A stretch of 57,441 bases of DNA, taken from contig JAQCAD010000018.1 in assembly GCA_027621915.1 (NCBI GenBank), forward strand, positions 1 to 57,441, written 5' to 3'. This stretch comes from Pseudomonadota bacterium. Its GTDB lineage: Bacteria > Pseudomonadota > Gammaproteobacteria > Steroidobacterales > Woeseiaceae. The notes beneath the pieces are model-generated. The model saw only the letters and a list, made by a program, of their open reading frames with translations. It had not been told where the DNA came from and did no database searches. The number at the start of each line of letters is the position of its first letter. Within the stretch, counting starts at the first letter, position 1. Positions 26,499 through 35,666 of this stretch are shown here, in pieces. The position numbers and the translations under genes were made by a program.

Positions 26499-27284
26499 AT
26501 GTTTCCGATTCGCGATGACAACCCGCACTTTCTTACGCCTTACGCGACGTACGCAATCGTCGCTCTCAATGTTGCCGCCTGGGTATTGGTGCAAGGATTC
26601 GGTGCCGAGCCATCGTTGTCGGCATCCGTCTGTCGTTTCGGACTGATCCCTGGTGAGTTGTTACACCTTGTTCCGGCCGGATCGCAGCTGCAGATTGGCC
26701 CTCAAAGTGTCTGCACGATCGGCGATACTTCAGTGTGGCATACAACCGTATCGTCAATGTTCATGCACGGCGGTTGGATGCATATCATCGGGAACATGTG
26801 GTTTCTGTGGATTTTCGGCAATAACGTTGAAGATGCAATGGGGCATTCTCGCTTCGTATTGTTTTACCTGCTGTGTGGACTGGCGGCCGCCTCGGCCCAG
26901 GTCATGGCAGATCCGGGTTCGCCACTGCCCATGGTCGGCGCATCTGGTGCAATCGGCGGCGTAATGGGTGCATACGTTCTTTTGTACCCGCGCGTACACG
27001 TGCACATGTTGTTTATACTTGTTTTCTACGTCACAACCGTCGCGGTGCCGGCATACCTCATGCTGGGCTACTGGTTCCTGATACAACTGCTAAGTGGCGT
27101 TGCTTCTTACGGTTTACAGGGTGGTGGCGTCGCTTTTTGGGCGCATATCGGCGGTTTTGTCGCAGGGGCAATCCTTATTTTTCTTTTTCGTGATCCGAAA
27201 CTGTTGTCGCGTCATCCGTATTTCGGCTGGAACCAAAAAGCGTCTCCGACACGAAACTGGCGGCGCATCAACAGGAATCGATAG
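26499..27284 (+). CDS. Rhomboid-family intramembrane serine protease
   Basis: This 261-residue polytopic protein has the catalytic Ser149 in GASGAIGG (147-154) and His216 in AHIGGF (215-220). HGGWMHIIGNM (90-100), the L1-loop/second-helix signature, and about six hydrophobic helices complete the fold. Rhomboids cleave membrane proteins within or next to their helices. The substrate is unknown. It begins 19 bases after the aminotransferase, and its stop is one base from the modA ATG, so it is translationally linked to the molybdate genes. Confidence 0.9.
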   Translation: MFPIRDDNPHFLTPYATYAIVALNVAAWVLVQGFGAEPSLSASVCRFGLIPGELLHLVPAGSQLQIGPQSVCTIGDTSVWHTTVSSMFMHGGWMHIIGNMWFLWIFGNNVEDAMGHSRFVLFYLLCGLAAASAQVMADPGSPLPMVGASGAIGGVMGAYVLLYPRVHVHMLFILVFYVTTVAVPAYLMLGYWFLIQLLSGVASYGLQGGGVAFWAHIGGFVAGAILIFLFRDPKLLSRHPYFGWNQKASPTRNWRRINRNR

Positions 27285-27285
27285 C

Positions 27286-28041
27286 ATGATGAAGCGGTTG
27301 GCGGCGATATGCGCGACATGGATTGTGTTGTCGTCTGTGGTATATGCCGACGATGCGTTGATTGCGGTGGCTTCCAACTTCACAGATGTTGCGCAACAGC
27401 TGGAAACTGCGTTCGAGGCGGAGACGGGTCACCAAATTACAATCGCAGGTGGTTCGACCGGAAGTTTGTACGCGCAGATTTTGCATGGTGCACCATACGA
27501 CGTGTTACTGGCTGCAGATCAGGACCGGCCGATTCTGCTCGAGAATTCCGGCAATGCCATAAGTGGCAGCAGGTTTACGTACGCTACCGGCAGGCTGGCG
27601 CTGTGGAGCGCCAACGCCGGTTTAATTCAGTCTGATCCGCTGACGACGATCACACAGAAGAAGATTGTCGCCTTCGCGATAGCGAATCCTGATCTTGCGC
27701 CGTACGGAATTGCGAGTCGCGAAGCGCTACTATCGCTACATGTCTGGGACAAGATAAAAGACAAAATTGTAATGGGCGAAAATATTGGCCAGGCACACGC
27801 GCTGGTCGCGACCGGCAATGCACAAGCAGGGCTGGTCGCACTTTCATTGGTTGAAAATAATAATCGCTCTCGGGGCGGGGCTTACCTTGTTATCCCGGAG
27901 GACCTTCATGCCCCTGTTCGTCAGGATGCTGTCCTGTTGCGCCATGGAGAAAACAATTCTGCGGCGACAGGTTTTGTTTCGTTTCTCCAAAGTTCGCACG
28001 GAAAGGAGATAATCAGGGCAAAAGGATACGGTGTCGATTAA
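27286..28041 (+). CDS. modA: Molybdate ABC transporter, periplasmic binding protein ModA
   Basis: This 251-residue protein has a signal peptide (about 1-23) and the ModA pattern: AVASNFTDVAQQLETAF, then ITIAGGSTGSLYAQI with the oxyanion-binding Ser residues, APYDVLLAADQDRP, NPDLAPYG and ATGNAQAGLVALS. It binds molybdate, and usually tungstate, in the periplasm and delivers it to ModB. The start is ATG 27286 (AGGA nine bases upstream), with ATG 27289 as an alternative. The longer frame from 27094 runs within the rhomboid gene and is rejected. Its end overlaps modB by 11 bases. Confidence 0.92.
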   Translation: MMKRLAAICATWIVLSSVVYADDALIAVASNFTDVAQQLETAFEAETGHQITIAGGSTGSLYAQILHGAPYDVLLAADQDRPILLENSGNAISGSRFTYATGRLALWSANAGLIQSDPLTTITQKKIVAFAIANPDLAPYGIASREALLSLHVWDKIKDKIVMGENIGQAHALVATGNAQAGLVALSLVENNNRSRGGAYLVIPEDLHAPVRQDAVLLRHGENNSAATGFVSFLQSSHGKEIIRAKGYGVD

Positions 28042-28717
28042 CGCCATGCCGGATTTGGGGCCACTTTGGTTGTCGTTGACGCTCGCAGGAGTGACGTCGC
28101 TCATACTGTTGTTCCTGGGTACACCGCTGGCCTGGTGGCTGTCGGGCACATCGTCCCGGTTCAAGCCGGCGATCGAGGCAGTGACAGCGTTGCCCCTGGT
28201 CCTGCCGCCAACCGTGCTCGGTTTTTATTTCCTGATCGCACTGGGACCGGCGTCGCCGATCGGGTCATTCTGGGTCAGGATTACTGGCGAAGCGCTGACT
28301 TTCTCGTTCAGCGGGCTGGTCATCGCATCCGTATTTTATTCATTGCCGTTCATGGTTCAGCCACTACAGAATGCGTTCGAATCTGTCGGCAGGGCACCGC
28401 TCGAAGCCGCGGCCACACTTCGGGCTGGTCCGATTGATTCGTTCTTTTCCGTTGCAGCGCCCCTGGCGCGACGCGGCTTCATCACCGGCACAGTCCTGTC
28501 ATTCGCCCATACGATAGGTGAGTTTGGCGTCGTCCTCATGGTAGGTGGCAACATCCCGGGCAAAACGCGCGTGATTTCGATCGCAATTTACGAACATGTT
28601 GAAACGCTTAATTACGAAGCAGCACATATTCTTTCGGCCGGCCTGATCGTTTTCTCATTTATCGTCCTCTTGTTTGTATACGGGTCGCGGCGCTGGAATC
28701 CGATTTATGTCCGCTAG
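28031..28717 (+). CDS. modB: Molybdate ABC transporter permease ModB
   Basis: This 228-residue permease has five hydrophobic helices and the cytoplasmic EAA-type loop (EAAATLRAGPIDSFFSVAAP) that docks on ModC, followed by GEFGVVLMVGGNIPG, typical of ModB. The start is GTG 28031, preceded by AAAGGA at four bases; ATG 28046 is possible but lacks a Shine-Dalgarno. It overlaps modA at its start and modC at its end, so the three proteins are probably made in step. Confidence 0.92.
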   Translation: MSINAMPDLGPLWLSLTLAGVTSLILLFLGTPLAWWLSGTSSRFKPAIEAVTALPLVLPPTVLGFYFLIALGPASPIGSFWVRITGEALTFSFSGLVIASVFYSLPFMVQPLQNAFESVGRAPLEAAATLRAGPIDSFFSVAAPLARRGFITGTVLSFAHTIGEFGVVLMVGGNIPGKTRVISIAIYEHVETLNYEAAHILSAGLIVFSFIVLLFVYGSRRWNPIYVR

Positions 28718-29804
28718 CGATCAGCAACGATTGTCACTACGCGTGCGGTTGGCATATCCGGGATTCACGCTGGATGTAGACAAGGACATCCAGCTCGCGG
28801 GCGTAACGGGACTGTTTGGTCCAAGTGGCGGTGGAAAGAGCACATTACTTAGAATAATTGCCGGTCTTGAACGACGCGCAGCAGGGCAGGTGAATTTCGG
28901 TGATGAGGTATGGCAAAGCGATACGTCATTCATGCCATCGTACCGGCGGCCAGTTGGTTATGTTTTCCAGGATACGCGCCTGTTCCCGCATTTGACTGTG
29001 CAGGGCAACCTGCAGTTCGCGCTGGCACGCCGCGCTAACGACCTGGGTGTTGCTTTTGATGAAGCGGTTTCCAGCATGGACCTCCAGCCGCTTCTCCATC
29101 GTCATGTCGACGCGCTGTCGGGAGGAGAGCGACAGCGAGTGGCGATTGCCAGAACCTTACTGACAAATCCGCGCCTGCTCCTGCTGGATGAGCCAATGGC
29201 TGCGCTGGATGTCGGTCGAAAGCGTGAAATCCTGCCCTACATCGAAGCATTGCAAAAGCGTTTCGGAATCCCTGCAATTTATGTCAGTCACGCGGTGAAT
29301 GAAATGGCACGCCTTGCCGACAATGTGATTGTTCTTGAGGGTGGTCGTATTACCGCATTCGGACCGGCTGCCGATATTTTGAACCGCGAGGATATGCAGC
29401 TATCCGCGTCGCCGTTCGACGCGGTGACGGTCATGGAAGTTCGTGTGGTGGAGCATATGAGGGCATTGCACCTTACCCGCGTTGACCACCAGGGCCAGTT
29501 CATCACGGTACCGATGATGGCAGGAACGACTGAAGGTGAGACTGCAAGACTTCTGGTGCGGGCGGGCGACGTGGTAATCGCTACGGAGGAGCCGCGAGGC
29601 CTGAGCGTTCGAAATATGTTGATCGGGAATTTATTGTCGATCAGCCCTCTGCAAAACAGCGCGTTCGCAACTGTTTCCGTGGACGTTGGCGGTGCCGTCA
29701 TCAAGGCTCAGCTGACACATCAGGCAGTGACTGAACTCGGACTGGTGACAGGGTCACGCGTCATCGCGCTGATCAAGGCTGCGTCATTCGACCGGAATCT
29801 CTGA
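28707..29804 (+). CDS. modC: Molybdate ABC transporter ATPase ModC
   Basis: This 365-residue ATPase has Walker A GPSGGGKST (38-46), the signature LSGGERQRVAIAR, Walker B LLLLDEPMAALD and the switch His in VSHAVNEM. A C-terminal TOBE/MOP domain (about 295-360) is usual for ModC and binds molybdate for feedback. It energises molybdate import through ModB. The ATG at 28707 overlaps the modB stop by 11 bases; the frame opens further upstream but only within modB. No ModE-type regulator or molybdenum-cofactor riboswitch is visible, and the tight gene packing leaves no room for one before modA. Confidence 0.93.
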   Translation: MSASDQQRLSLRVRLAYPGFTLDVDKDIQLAGVTGLFGPSGGGKSTLLRIIAGLERRAAGQVNFGDEVWQSDTSFMPSYRRPVGYVFQDTRLFPHLTVQGNLQFALARRANDLGVAFDEAVSSMDLQPLLHRHVDALSGGERQRVAIARTLLTNPRLLLLDEPMAALDVGRKREILPYIEALQKRFGIPAIYVSHAVNEMARLADNVIVLEGGRITAFGPAADILNREDMQLSASPFDAVTVMEVRVVEHMRALHLTRVDHQGQFITVPMMAGTTEGETARLLVRAGDVVIATEEPRGLSVRNMLIGNLLSISPLQNSAFATVSVDVGGAVIKAQLTHQAVTELGLVTGSRVIALIKAASFDRNL

Positions 29805-29838
29805 GACGGCGACCGTACTACCGTCCGCAAGAACCCGG

Positions 29839-30333
29839 CTACAACGTCTCAGGCACTTCCTCGCCTGCGCCGACTTCCTGCGGATCCGGCATTGGCAAGG
29901 GGTTCGAGGTTGGAGCAGGCGTTGGGGCATCCTTCAATGCCTTTGCATCCTCTTTCGTAATTTTGTGAAAATCGCCCAGCTGGCAGGACGTGCCTTCCTG
30001 GAGCCCGAAAGGGCCGGTGAAAATGACGGAAATCAGGTCGTGGCTACAGAGCCTTCCCATATTCGTCGTGTAAGAGAACCGATTTTCGCGTGCCAGACCA
30101 TTGCAGGCGTGAGGCAGGATATTGTGATAAACCGCGCCTCCGCGCATGTAGTACAGAACATTGCGATCATCGATTGCGTCGGTTCGCCGTACGTTCCGCA
30201 GCGTGATGCAGGAAACCGAGCCGTTATCGGCATCGGCATCGTCATTCGAATCGCCATCGTCCTGTGCGTAAGTTGGCGAGATGGCACAAAGCACGAAAGC
30301 GGCGACCACAAAATGCCTGATTTGCTTGTGCAT
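29839..30333 (-). CDS. DUF6491 family secreted protein
   Basis: The 164-residue product has a signal peptide (about 1-23, TYAQ), an acidic Asp-rich linker, and a domain starting SCITLRNVRRTDAIDDRN, then YYMRGGAVYHN, HACNGL and CQLGDF. The three or four conserved cysteines suggest disulphides. It ends in a Pro-rich tail (APTPAPTSNPLPMP type). The pattern fits DUF6491, a family of unknown function. The start is ATG 30333, with AGGA nine bases upstream; the longer frame to 30606 is shadow sequence of the divergent aminotransferase gene. Confidence 0.75.
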   Translation of the reverse strand: MHKQIRHFVVAAFVLCAISPTYAQDDGDSNDDADADNGSVSCITLRNVRRTDAIDDRNVLYYMRGGAVYHNILPHACNGLARENRFSYTTNMGRLCSHDLISVIFTGPFGLQEGTSCQLGDFHKITKEDAKALKDAPTPAPTSNPLPMPDPQEVGAGEEVPETL

Positions 30334-30433
30334 GGCAGTATTTCCTATGATGATCTTGAACGGATTATCAGACTTGTAGCTGCCGGGATCAATAATCGTC
30401 CGCCGATTACCGGCTAACGGAGTACTTAGAGAT

Positions 30434-31615
30434 ATGTCACTGAGTTTAAGTTCCCGCCACGAGTGGGTCAGAAAGTCCGAATTGCGGGCGATGAGCGTTG
30501 AATGTGAGCGCGTGGGCGGAGTCAATTTGTCCCAGGGAGTGTGTGATCTTGCAGTTCCGGAGCCTGTGGTTCGGGCGGCCAAAGATGCGATCGATCGTGG
30601 CGACAACAGTTATTCCCGGCACGATGGCACCGCATCGTTACGACGCGCGCTGGCGGAGAAATATAACCGTCGCGCGGGGCTCGATGTCGATCCGGAGTCG
30701 AACGTCGTTGTCACCGCAGGTGCAACCGGCGCCCTGTACTGTTCATGTTTAGCGCTGCTTGAGCCAGGCGACGAAGTTATTCTCTTTGAGCCATATTACA
30801 GCTACCACGAAAGTACATTGCTCGCGACAGAGGCGGTTCCTGTATTCATATCCACGAAGGCGCCGGACTGGTCGTTTTCCCTGGAAGACCTGGAAAACGC
30901 TGTTTCAGAAAAAACGAAAGCGATCATCGTCAATACACCATCAAACCCTTCCGGAAAGGTGTGGACACGATCCGAACTCGAAATGATTGCAGATTTTTGC
31001 ACGCGACATGACCTGTTCGTATTTACGGATGAAATCTACGAGCATTTTGTCTTTGATGACCTAGAACACATCAGCGTGGCGTCGTTGCCAGGTATGTGGC
31101 AGCGGACGATCACAATGTCGGGATTGTCGAAAACGTTCAGCATCACAGGCTGGCGCATCGGTTACGCCGTATGCGATGCGAAATGGGCGAAAGCGATCGG
31201 AAATTTCAGCGACCTTATCTACGTCTGCGCGCCGACACCGTTGCAGTTGGGTGCGGCGGCCGGTGTCGCACAACTGGATGATGAGTACTTCGTCAAACTT
31301 GCCGCCAAGTATCGTCGGAAGCGCGAAATCCTGTGCGGAGCACTGGATAAAGTTGGATTGACTCCGTGTGTGCCACAAGGTGCTTATTACGTACTGGCCG
31401 ACGTGACATCGCTCCCGGGTAACAACAGCAAAGAACGGGCGATGTACCTGCTGCAACAAACCGGCGTTGCCAGTGTGCCAGGTGAGTCCTTCTTTAAGGG
31501 AGAGGCAGGAAAGGGCCTCGTGCGATTTTGTTTTGCGAAGGAAGATGAGGTAATCGAGGACGCATGCCGGCGGCTCGGTTCTATTCAGGGAAAGCAGGTG
31601 CGGGCAGCCGGTTAG
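30434..31615 (+). CDS. PLP-dependent class I/II aminotransferase
   Basis: This 393-residue enzyme has the class I/II hallmarks NLSQGVCDL (31-39), NTPSNPSGKVW (167-177), FTDEIYEHFVF (197-207) and the PLP lysine K233 in SGLSKTFSITGWRIGY. The YbdL/kynurenine-glutamine aminotransferase group is the closest type I recall. The substrate is unknown. It is distinct from the aminotransferase at 25250. The following DsbA-like gene starts near or within its end, so the two are probably one operon. Confidence 0.88.
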   Translation: MSLSLSSRHEWVRKSELRAMSVECERVGGVNLSQGVCDLAVPEPVVRAAKDAIDRGDNSYSRHDGTASLRRALAEKYNRRAGLDVDPESNVVVTAGATGALYCSCLALLEPGDEVILFEPYYSYHESTLLATEAVPVFISTKAPDWSFSLEDLENAVSEKTKAIIVNTPSNPSGKVWTRSELEMIADFCTRHDLFVFTDEIYEHFVFDDLEHISVASLPGMWQRTITMSGLSKTFSITGWRIGYAVCDAKWAKAIGNFSDLIYVCAPTPLQLGAAAGVAQLDDEYFVKLAAKYRRKREILCGALDKVGLTPCVPQGAYYVLADVTSLPGNNSKERAMYLLQQTGVASVPGESFFKGEAGKGLVRFCFAKEDEVIEDACRRLGSIQGKQVRAAG

Positions 31616-31629
31616 ACCGGCAGTCGAGG

Positions 31630-32259
31630 GTGGCAAACCTCTATTTCTATCACGACCCCATGTGCTCCTGGTGCTGGGGTTATCGTCCGGTATCCGATCA
31701 GATTTTTTCAAATCTTCCAGAGTCTGTGCAACTGGTGAAAGTGCTCGGTGGTCTGGCCGCGGATTCGGATCAGCCGATGCCAGAGAACCTGAGGGAGGGG
31801 ATACCGAAAGCGTGGCTGAAGATTCGCGACCTCCTGGGAACAGAATTCAATTTCGAATTCTGGACAAAATGCAAGCCGCGCCGGTCGACTTACCCGGCAT
31901 GTCGAGCGGTCATCGCTGCCGGAATTCAGGACCAGTACGATGAAATGGTCGACGCAATACAGCGCGCTTATTACCTGCGTGCGATGAATCCGTCGGATGT
32001 CGATACGCTGGAGTTGCTCGCTGACGAGATCGGGCTGGATACCGAAAGGTTCGCAACAGACATTCGTTCGCCGGACGTAAACGTTACGCTGCGCGGTCAG
32101 ATTGATTTCGCCAGAGAGTCACCGATTGACGGTTTCCCGTCCCTGGTGATTGATATCGATGACCGGATGATTCCTGTCACGCGAGACTACCGGAGCGCAA
32201 ATGCGTCGCTCGAACACATCGGGCGACTGCTTTGTGAAAATCAGGAGCCCAGGCGATAG
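31630..32259 (+). CDS. DsbA-family thioredoxin-fold protein (COG3531-like), cytoplasmic
   Basis: This 209-residue protein starts in the family manner, ANLYFYHDPMCSWCWGYRP, with the redox-type CSWC at 12-15 at the head of the first helix. The cis-Pro loop is GFPSLVI near the C-terminus. It has no signal peptide, so it is a cytoplasmic DsbA/FrnE-like oxidoreductase rather than a periplasmic disulphide catalyst. The start is uncertain: GTG 31630 fits the family N-terminus but has a cramped Shine-Dalgarno; ATG 31564 (GAGG four bases upstream) would add 22 residues and overlap the aminotransferase by 52 bases. Its 3' end overlaps the convergent gene by 19 bases. Confidence 0.8.
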   Translation: MANLYFYHDPMCSWCWGYRPVSDQIFSNLPESVQLVKVLGGLAADSDQPMPENLREGIPKAWLKIRDLLGTEFNFEFWTKCKPRRSTYPACRAVIAAGIQDQYDEMVDAIQRAYYLRAMNPSDVDTLELLADEIGLDTERFATDIRSPDVNVTLRGQIDFARESPIDGFPSLVIDIDDRMIPVTRDYRSANASLEHIGRLLCENQEPRR

Positions 32260-34634
32260 CGCAACTTGATGACCAGCTGATCACCGAGCGGATTGTTCCA
32301 ACTGTCCCGATACAGGTCGTCGAATTCAGTCAGGCCGGGGCGACTCTTGTCGCCCTTCGTGTAAACGATGAACAGATCCGACAAGGGCGCAATCTGCCAC
32401 CGGTAACGGACCTGGAAATTCAATTGCGAAACACTGAAGTCGTCGGTTGCGCCCGGTGGTTTCGATCCCTCTACCAGTTCCGTTTCATTGACCGGCAGCG
32501 TGTAAAACCGGTCCTCAAAGGCACGAACTCCTACCCACTGCAAGGCCAGGCCTAATTGCTGTTTCGAAGTCGGGAAATAATCGAGTTTCAATTCCGGCTG
32601 CCATTGCGTGCCCTGGAATGAGGTGAAGTTTTGATCTTCCTGGTGCAAAAGCCAGCCGTCTTTGTCGCTATATTCTGCCTGAAGCTGCATGCTCAGATTG
32701 TGTTTCGGACGCCAGGACACACCCAACTTCGTATCGACACTGGTCCCATACACAGCTTCGCCAGCGTACCCGAGTTTGCCAAAGAAGCTTATTGACCTTG
32801 AGAAATCCGTATTGAAATTCAGCTCCCCGCGTGATCGTTGTCGAATCTCGAACGTGCCGTTGCCGAAACTATTTCGGTCGTCATAGCGTTGTGGGAGGAA
32901 AGCGAAGAATCCATTTAGCTTAAACAGATTATTAAACGTCAATTCGCCGCTGACAGCGATCGCGCTATTCGTTTCGTAACCGTCTCCATTGACGGCATAG
33001 CGAAGGAACGGGCTCACTTGAAAATTCCGTATTTTCGTGAATCCTGACCTGTCCCATTCAAGTTGATAAGTGAAATCATTGACGTCGTTACGAGTTTGAA
33101 AGCCGAGATCGTTGACGTCGATTGTTTCGTCCAGCAGAGTCATTCGAAATTCGTGTTTCAAGCCCTGGCGAGGCGAAAAGGTTATGTCCGTCGTCGCACC
33201 GGTTCCGGTACCTGTTTCGTCTCGATCGGAAGCCAGCAATTGCCCGTTTATATTCCACCTGCCGGTGTTACTCAGGTAATGAAAATCGGTGCCGTGGACC
33301 AATGCGTCCGCTTCCGGGTGGGCGACCAGCGTCGTTATCCAGCCAATTCCGCGATAGGCTGCGCCCTTGCTGTCTTCATACAGGATTCGAAACGCACCAA
33401 AGTCCCGGCCATCCTGGCTGTATCGCAAGTTGTCGTCAGCCGTATAGTCTGTATCGTCCTCGAATGCTGCAAGCAATCCATATCGGAATGCGCCTATCTG
33501 ACCAGTCGCTTTGGCTGCAGTAATGATGTCTGCAGGTTTCAATTCCTCGCGATCAGATAGTTCGACACCTGGCGGCAAATTGACATCTCTCGGTCTGCCA
33601 CCGATGCGACGCGTGTTCAGAACAGTGAGCGGTTGTTGGCGAAAATCCGCCCGGCGTCCGGACAGTTGAAAAATTTCCCGACCTTCCAGAAAAAAGAGTC
33701 GCTTCTCGGGAAAAAATGTTTCGTCCGCAGTCAGGTTAATGACAACATCGTCCGACTCAACGGCACCGAAATCCGGATTAAGTGTACCGGTCAGCTGAAA
33801 ATTGGTTGACGGTCGCCAGAACAGGTCAGCCCCAACTTTGAAGCGAGTCTCCTCTGTTACGCGATCGATCGTGCTGGAAGCATAGGGAAAGACACTCCAG
33901 GTCTGTCGCGGATCCACACCCTTCAGGTCCAGCGGCTGAAATCGGCTGATGAACCTGGGTTGCGTTTCCGTCAGCGACGGCCAGCCCCAGGTTTCGCCGC
34001 GTGTGGCCAGGAAGCGGCTGGCCCGAATTCCAACGCGGCGTGTAGCGGCGGATTTCGGCATTGCCATTTGCGACCACGGAATGAAGAACTCGGCGGCCCA
34101 GCCTTTTAGAGTACGTTGAGTCGCTCCATACCAAGCGCCATCCCAGGTAATGCCGTACTGTCGTTCCGGAAGTATCGTGCCATCCATCTGGCTGTCACCA
34201 AGGGACAGGCCCATCAAATAGCCGTAACGTCCGTCACCTGATGTATCCAGCGTGAAGTCAATACGATCACGACTCACTTCGAATACATCTCTTGCAACAA
34301 ACCGCTCGACCAGCGTGTCCTGCGGTTGCTCCATGTCGAATGAAACGTAAAGTCCGCGTTCGGTATAGAGAACACGCATATCCGTGCGGTACGGGACATC
34401 CGCCAGCGTGTCCGGTTTCGTGACTTTCATTTTGTCGATTGGCTCGATTTGCTGCCAGATCGATTCGTCGAGGTGACCGTCGATATCAATGCCAAGGTCT
34501 TCGTGATCGCCCCTCAATAACTGGATAGGCGGGCCAAGCCCTATCTCGAGGTCCGACGATTCCTGTGCAGCAACGCCAGTTGCTGTTGCGCCTGCGACAA
34601 GCGCAAGTAATCCCCCCAACAGTTTTTGTCGCAA
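32241..34634 (-). CDS. DUF5916 outer-membrane protein with CBM9-like N-terminal domain
   Basis: This 797-residue protein has a signal peptide (LLALVAGATATGVAAQ), a carbohydrate-binding-9-like domain (about 45-230, with DGHLDESIWQQ and FFIPWSQM), then a DUF5916 beta-barrel-like region with FFPEKRLFFLEGREIF and many alternating strands to the C-terminal KLRYRLG. The start is TTG 34634, because the signal peptide needs it and GGAG lies nine bases upstream; the longer frame to 34811 is Arg/Cys-rich and not signal-like. Families of this type are outer-membrane proteins often found with peptidases and TonB receptors. The role is unknown. Confidence 0.82.
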   Translation of the reverse strand: MRQKLLGGLLALVAGATATGVAAQESSDLEIGLGPPIQLLRGDHEDLGIDIDGHLDESIWQQIEPIDKMKVTKPDTLADVPYRTDMRVLYTERGLYVSFDMEQPQDTLVERFVARDVFEVSRDRIDFTLDTSGDGRYGYLMGLSLGDSQMDGTILPERQYGITWDGAWYGATQRTLKGWAAEFFIPWSQMAMPKSAATRRVGIRASRFLATRGETWGWPSLTETQPRFISRFQPLDLKGVDPRQTWSVFPYASSTIDRVTEETRFKVGADLFWRPSTNFQLTGTLNPDFGAVESDDVVINLTADETFFPEKRLFFLEGREIFQLSGRRADFRQQPLTVLNTRRIGGRPRDVNLPPGVELSDREELKPADIITAAKATGQIGAFRYGLLAAFEDDTDYTADDNLRYSQDGRDFGAFRILYEDSKGAAYRGIGWITTLVAHPEADALVHGTDFHYLSNTGRWNINGQLLASDRDETGTGTGATTDITFSPRQGLKHEFRMTLLDETIDVNDLGFQTRNDVNDFTYQLEWDRSGFTKIRNFQVSPFLRYAVNGDGYETNSAIAVSGELTFNNLFKLNGFFAFLPQRYDDRNSFGNGTFEIRQRSRGELNFNTDFSRSISFFGKLGYAGEAVYGTSVDTKLGVSWRPKHNLSMQLQAEYSDKDGWLLHQEDQNFTSFQGTQWQPELKLDYFPTSKQQLGLALQWVGVRAFEDRFYTLPVNETELVEGSKPPGATDDFSVSQLNFQVRYRWQIAPLSDLFIVYTKGDKSRPGLTEFDDLYRDSWNNPLGDQLVIKLRYRLGS

Positions 34635-34838
34635 CCTGCCGTACTCCAGGAAAAATTGATCGCAGCGATACGCGTGTCGAAATACCGCCCGGTATCTCAA
34701 GGGTAATGCCCGAAATCCCCAGTCAACTGACCTCCTGCCGGCGGCCCAGTTCCTTGCCGCGCACAATAACAGCTGCCATTGCGTTAAGGCACCGTTTCCG
34801 AGTTCATACAATATGGGGACGCCTCGTCCGTTAAATGT

Positions 34839-35657
34839 TCAGCTGATTTCCATCGTTGCGATCAGGCAGCCGCAGGCGAATTGTGGAATTGGCTTGTAGA
34901 AACGGACGTTGCCAACACCGCCTGCCGCGCCTGCGACGGCTATCGACGTTCTGATTTCCAGCGCACCACCGCCTGCATCGCCGACGAGTTCATCATCGAG
35001 ATATGAAGTCATTGCCGCGACGTCCTGCTTTGACCATCGCGCCAGAAATTCTTCATCCCACACCTGATTGATCTTTCCACTATCGGGTGTGCATGGCCAA
35101 TGTGAAGTTCCACCTGTGCTGATGAGGGCGATACGCTCCGGAATCGAATCGAACGCCGCTCGAATCGCCCGACCAAATTCATAGGCACGCGAAAGCGGTG
35201 AAAAAGGCGGAGCCTGGCAATTGATGTTGGCTGGAATGATTGGAATATCATATTCAGGCGTGAGGTGATGCAGCGGCACCATGATGCCGTGATCGAATTT
35301 CCACTCTTCGGCATAGCCGACATCGGTATGCTGCAATGTCAATTCAATGATGCGTCGGGATAAAGACCTGGTACCCGGCACATTTCGCCGCGGGATGCCC
35401 AGCCACTCAGGGTCCTCGATCGGGCCCACATATTGGTCTGCCATGCCAATCGAATATGCAGGCATATTATTTGAAAAGAAATTCGCGAAATGTTCGGCCG
35501 AAATGATGAACAAGGCATCCGGTTTCAGCGATTCTATGTCCTGCCTCATTTGCGAGAACCCGCGACGGAGCGATTCATAGTCATCGGCGTCGGCGGCTTC
35601 AGGACGGTTTGTTATGCCGGGCGCGTGGCAACAGACGCCGGCGTATACGAGGCTCAC
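34839..35657 (-). CDS. Class III extradiol ring-cleavage dioxygenase (LigB family)
   Basis: This 272-residue protein has the LigB-fold Fe(II) ligands His11 (CCHAPG) and His56 (SAEHFANF), plus His123 in KFDHGIMVPLHHL and a later GGTSHWP. Family members open catechol-type rings between or beside hydroxyls, or act on related substrates. It lies ten bases downstream of a glutathione S-transferase gene on the same strand, so the pair may process an aromatic compound. The substrate is not known, and no other aromatic-degradation gene is adjacent. Confidence 0.85.
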   Translation of the reverse strand: MSLVYAGVCCHAPGITNRPEAADADDYESLRRGFSQMRQDIESLKPDALFIISAEHFANFFSNNMPAYSIGMADQYVGPIEDPEWLGIPRRNVPGTRSLSRRIIELTLQHTDVGYAEEWKFDHGIMVPLHHLTPEYDIPIIPANINCQAPPFSPLSRAYEFGRAIRAAFDSIPERIALISTGGTSHWPCTPDSGKINQVWDEEFLARWSKQDVAAMTSYLDDELVGDAGGGALEIRTSIAVAGAAGGVGNVRFYKPIPQFACGCLIATMEIS

Positions 35658-35666
35658 GCAATGCTC

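Noticed and set aside
27094-27285. 64-codon extension upstream of modA
   Set aside because: It lies within the rhomboid gene in another frame and would bury the clear ModA signal peptide.
27200-27290. Possible molybdenum-cofactor riboswitch before modA
   Set aside because: The rhomboid coding sequence runs to one base before the modA ATG and no structured leader is visible.
29899-29920. GGTTCGAGG resembling a tRNA T-loop
   Set aside because: No acceptor, D or anticodon stems can be built around it, and it lies inside the DUF6491 gene.
34635-34811. 59-codon N-terminal extension of the DUF5916 protein
   Set aside because: It is Arg-, Cys- and Trp-rich and would place the signal peptide at residue 60; the TTG at 34634 with GGAG upstream gives a normal signal peptide.
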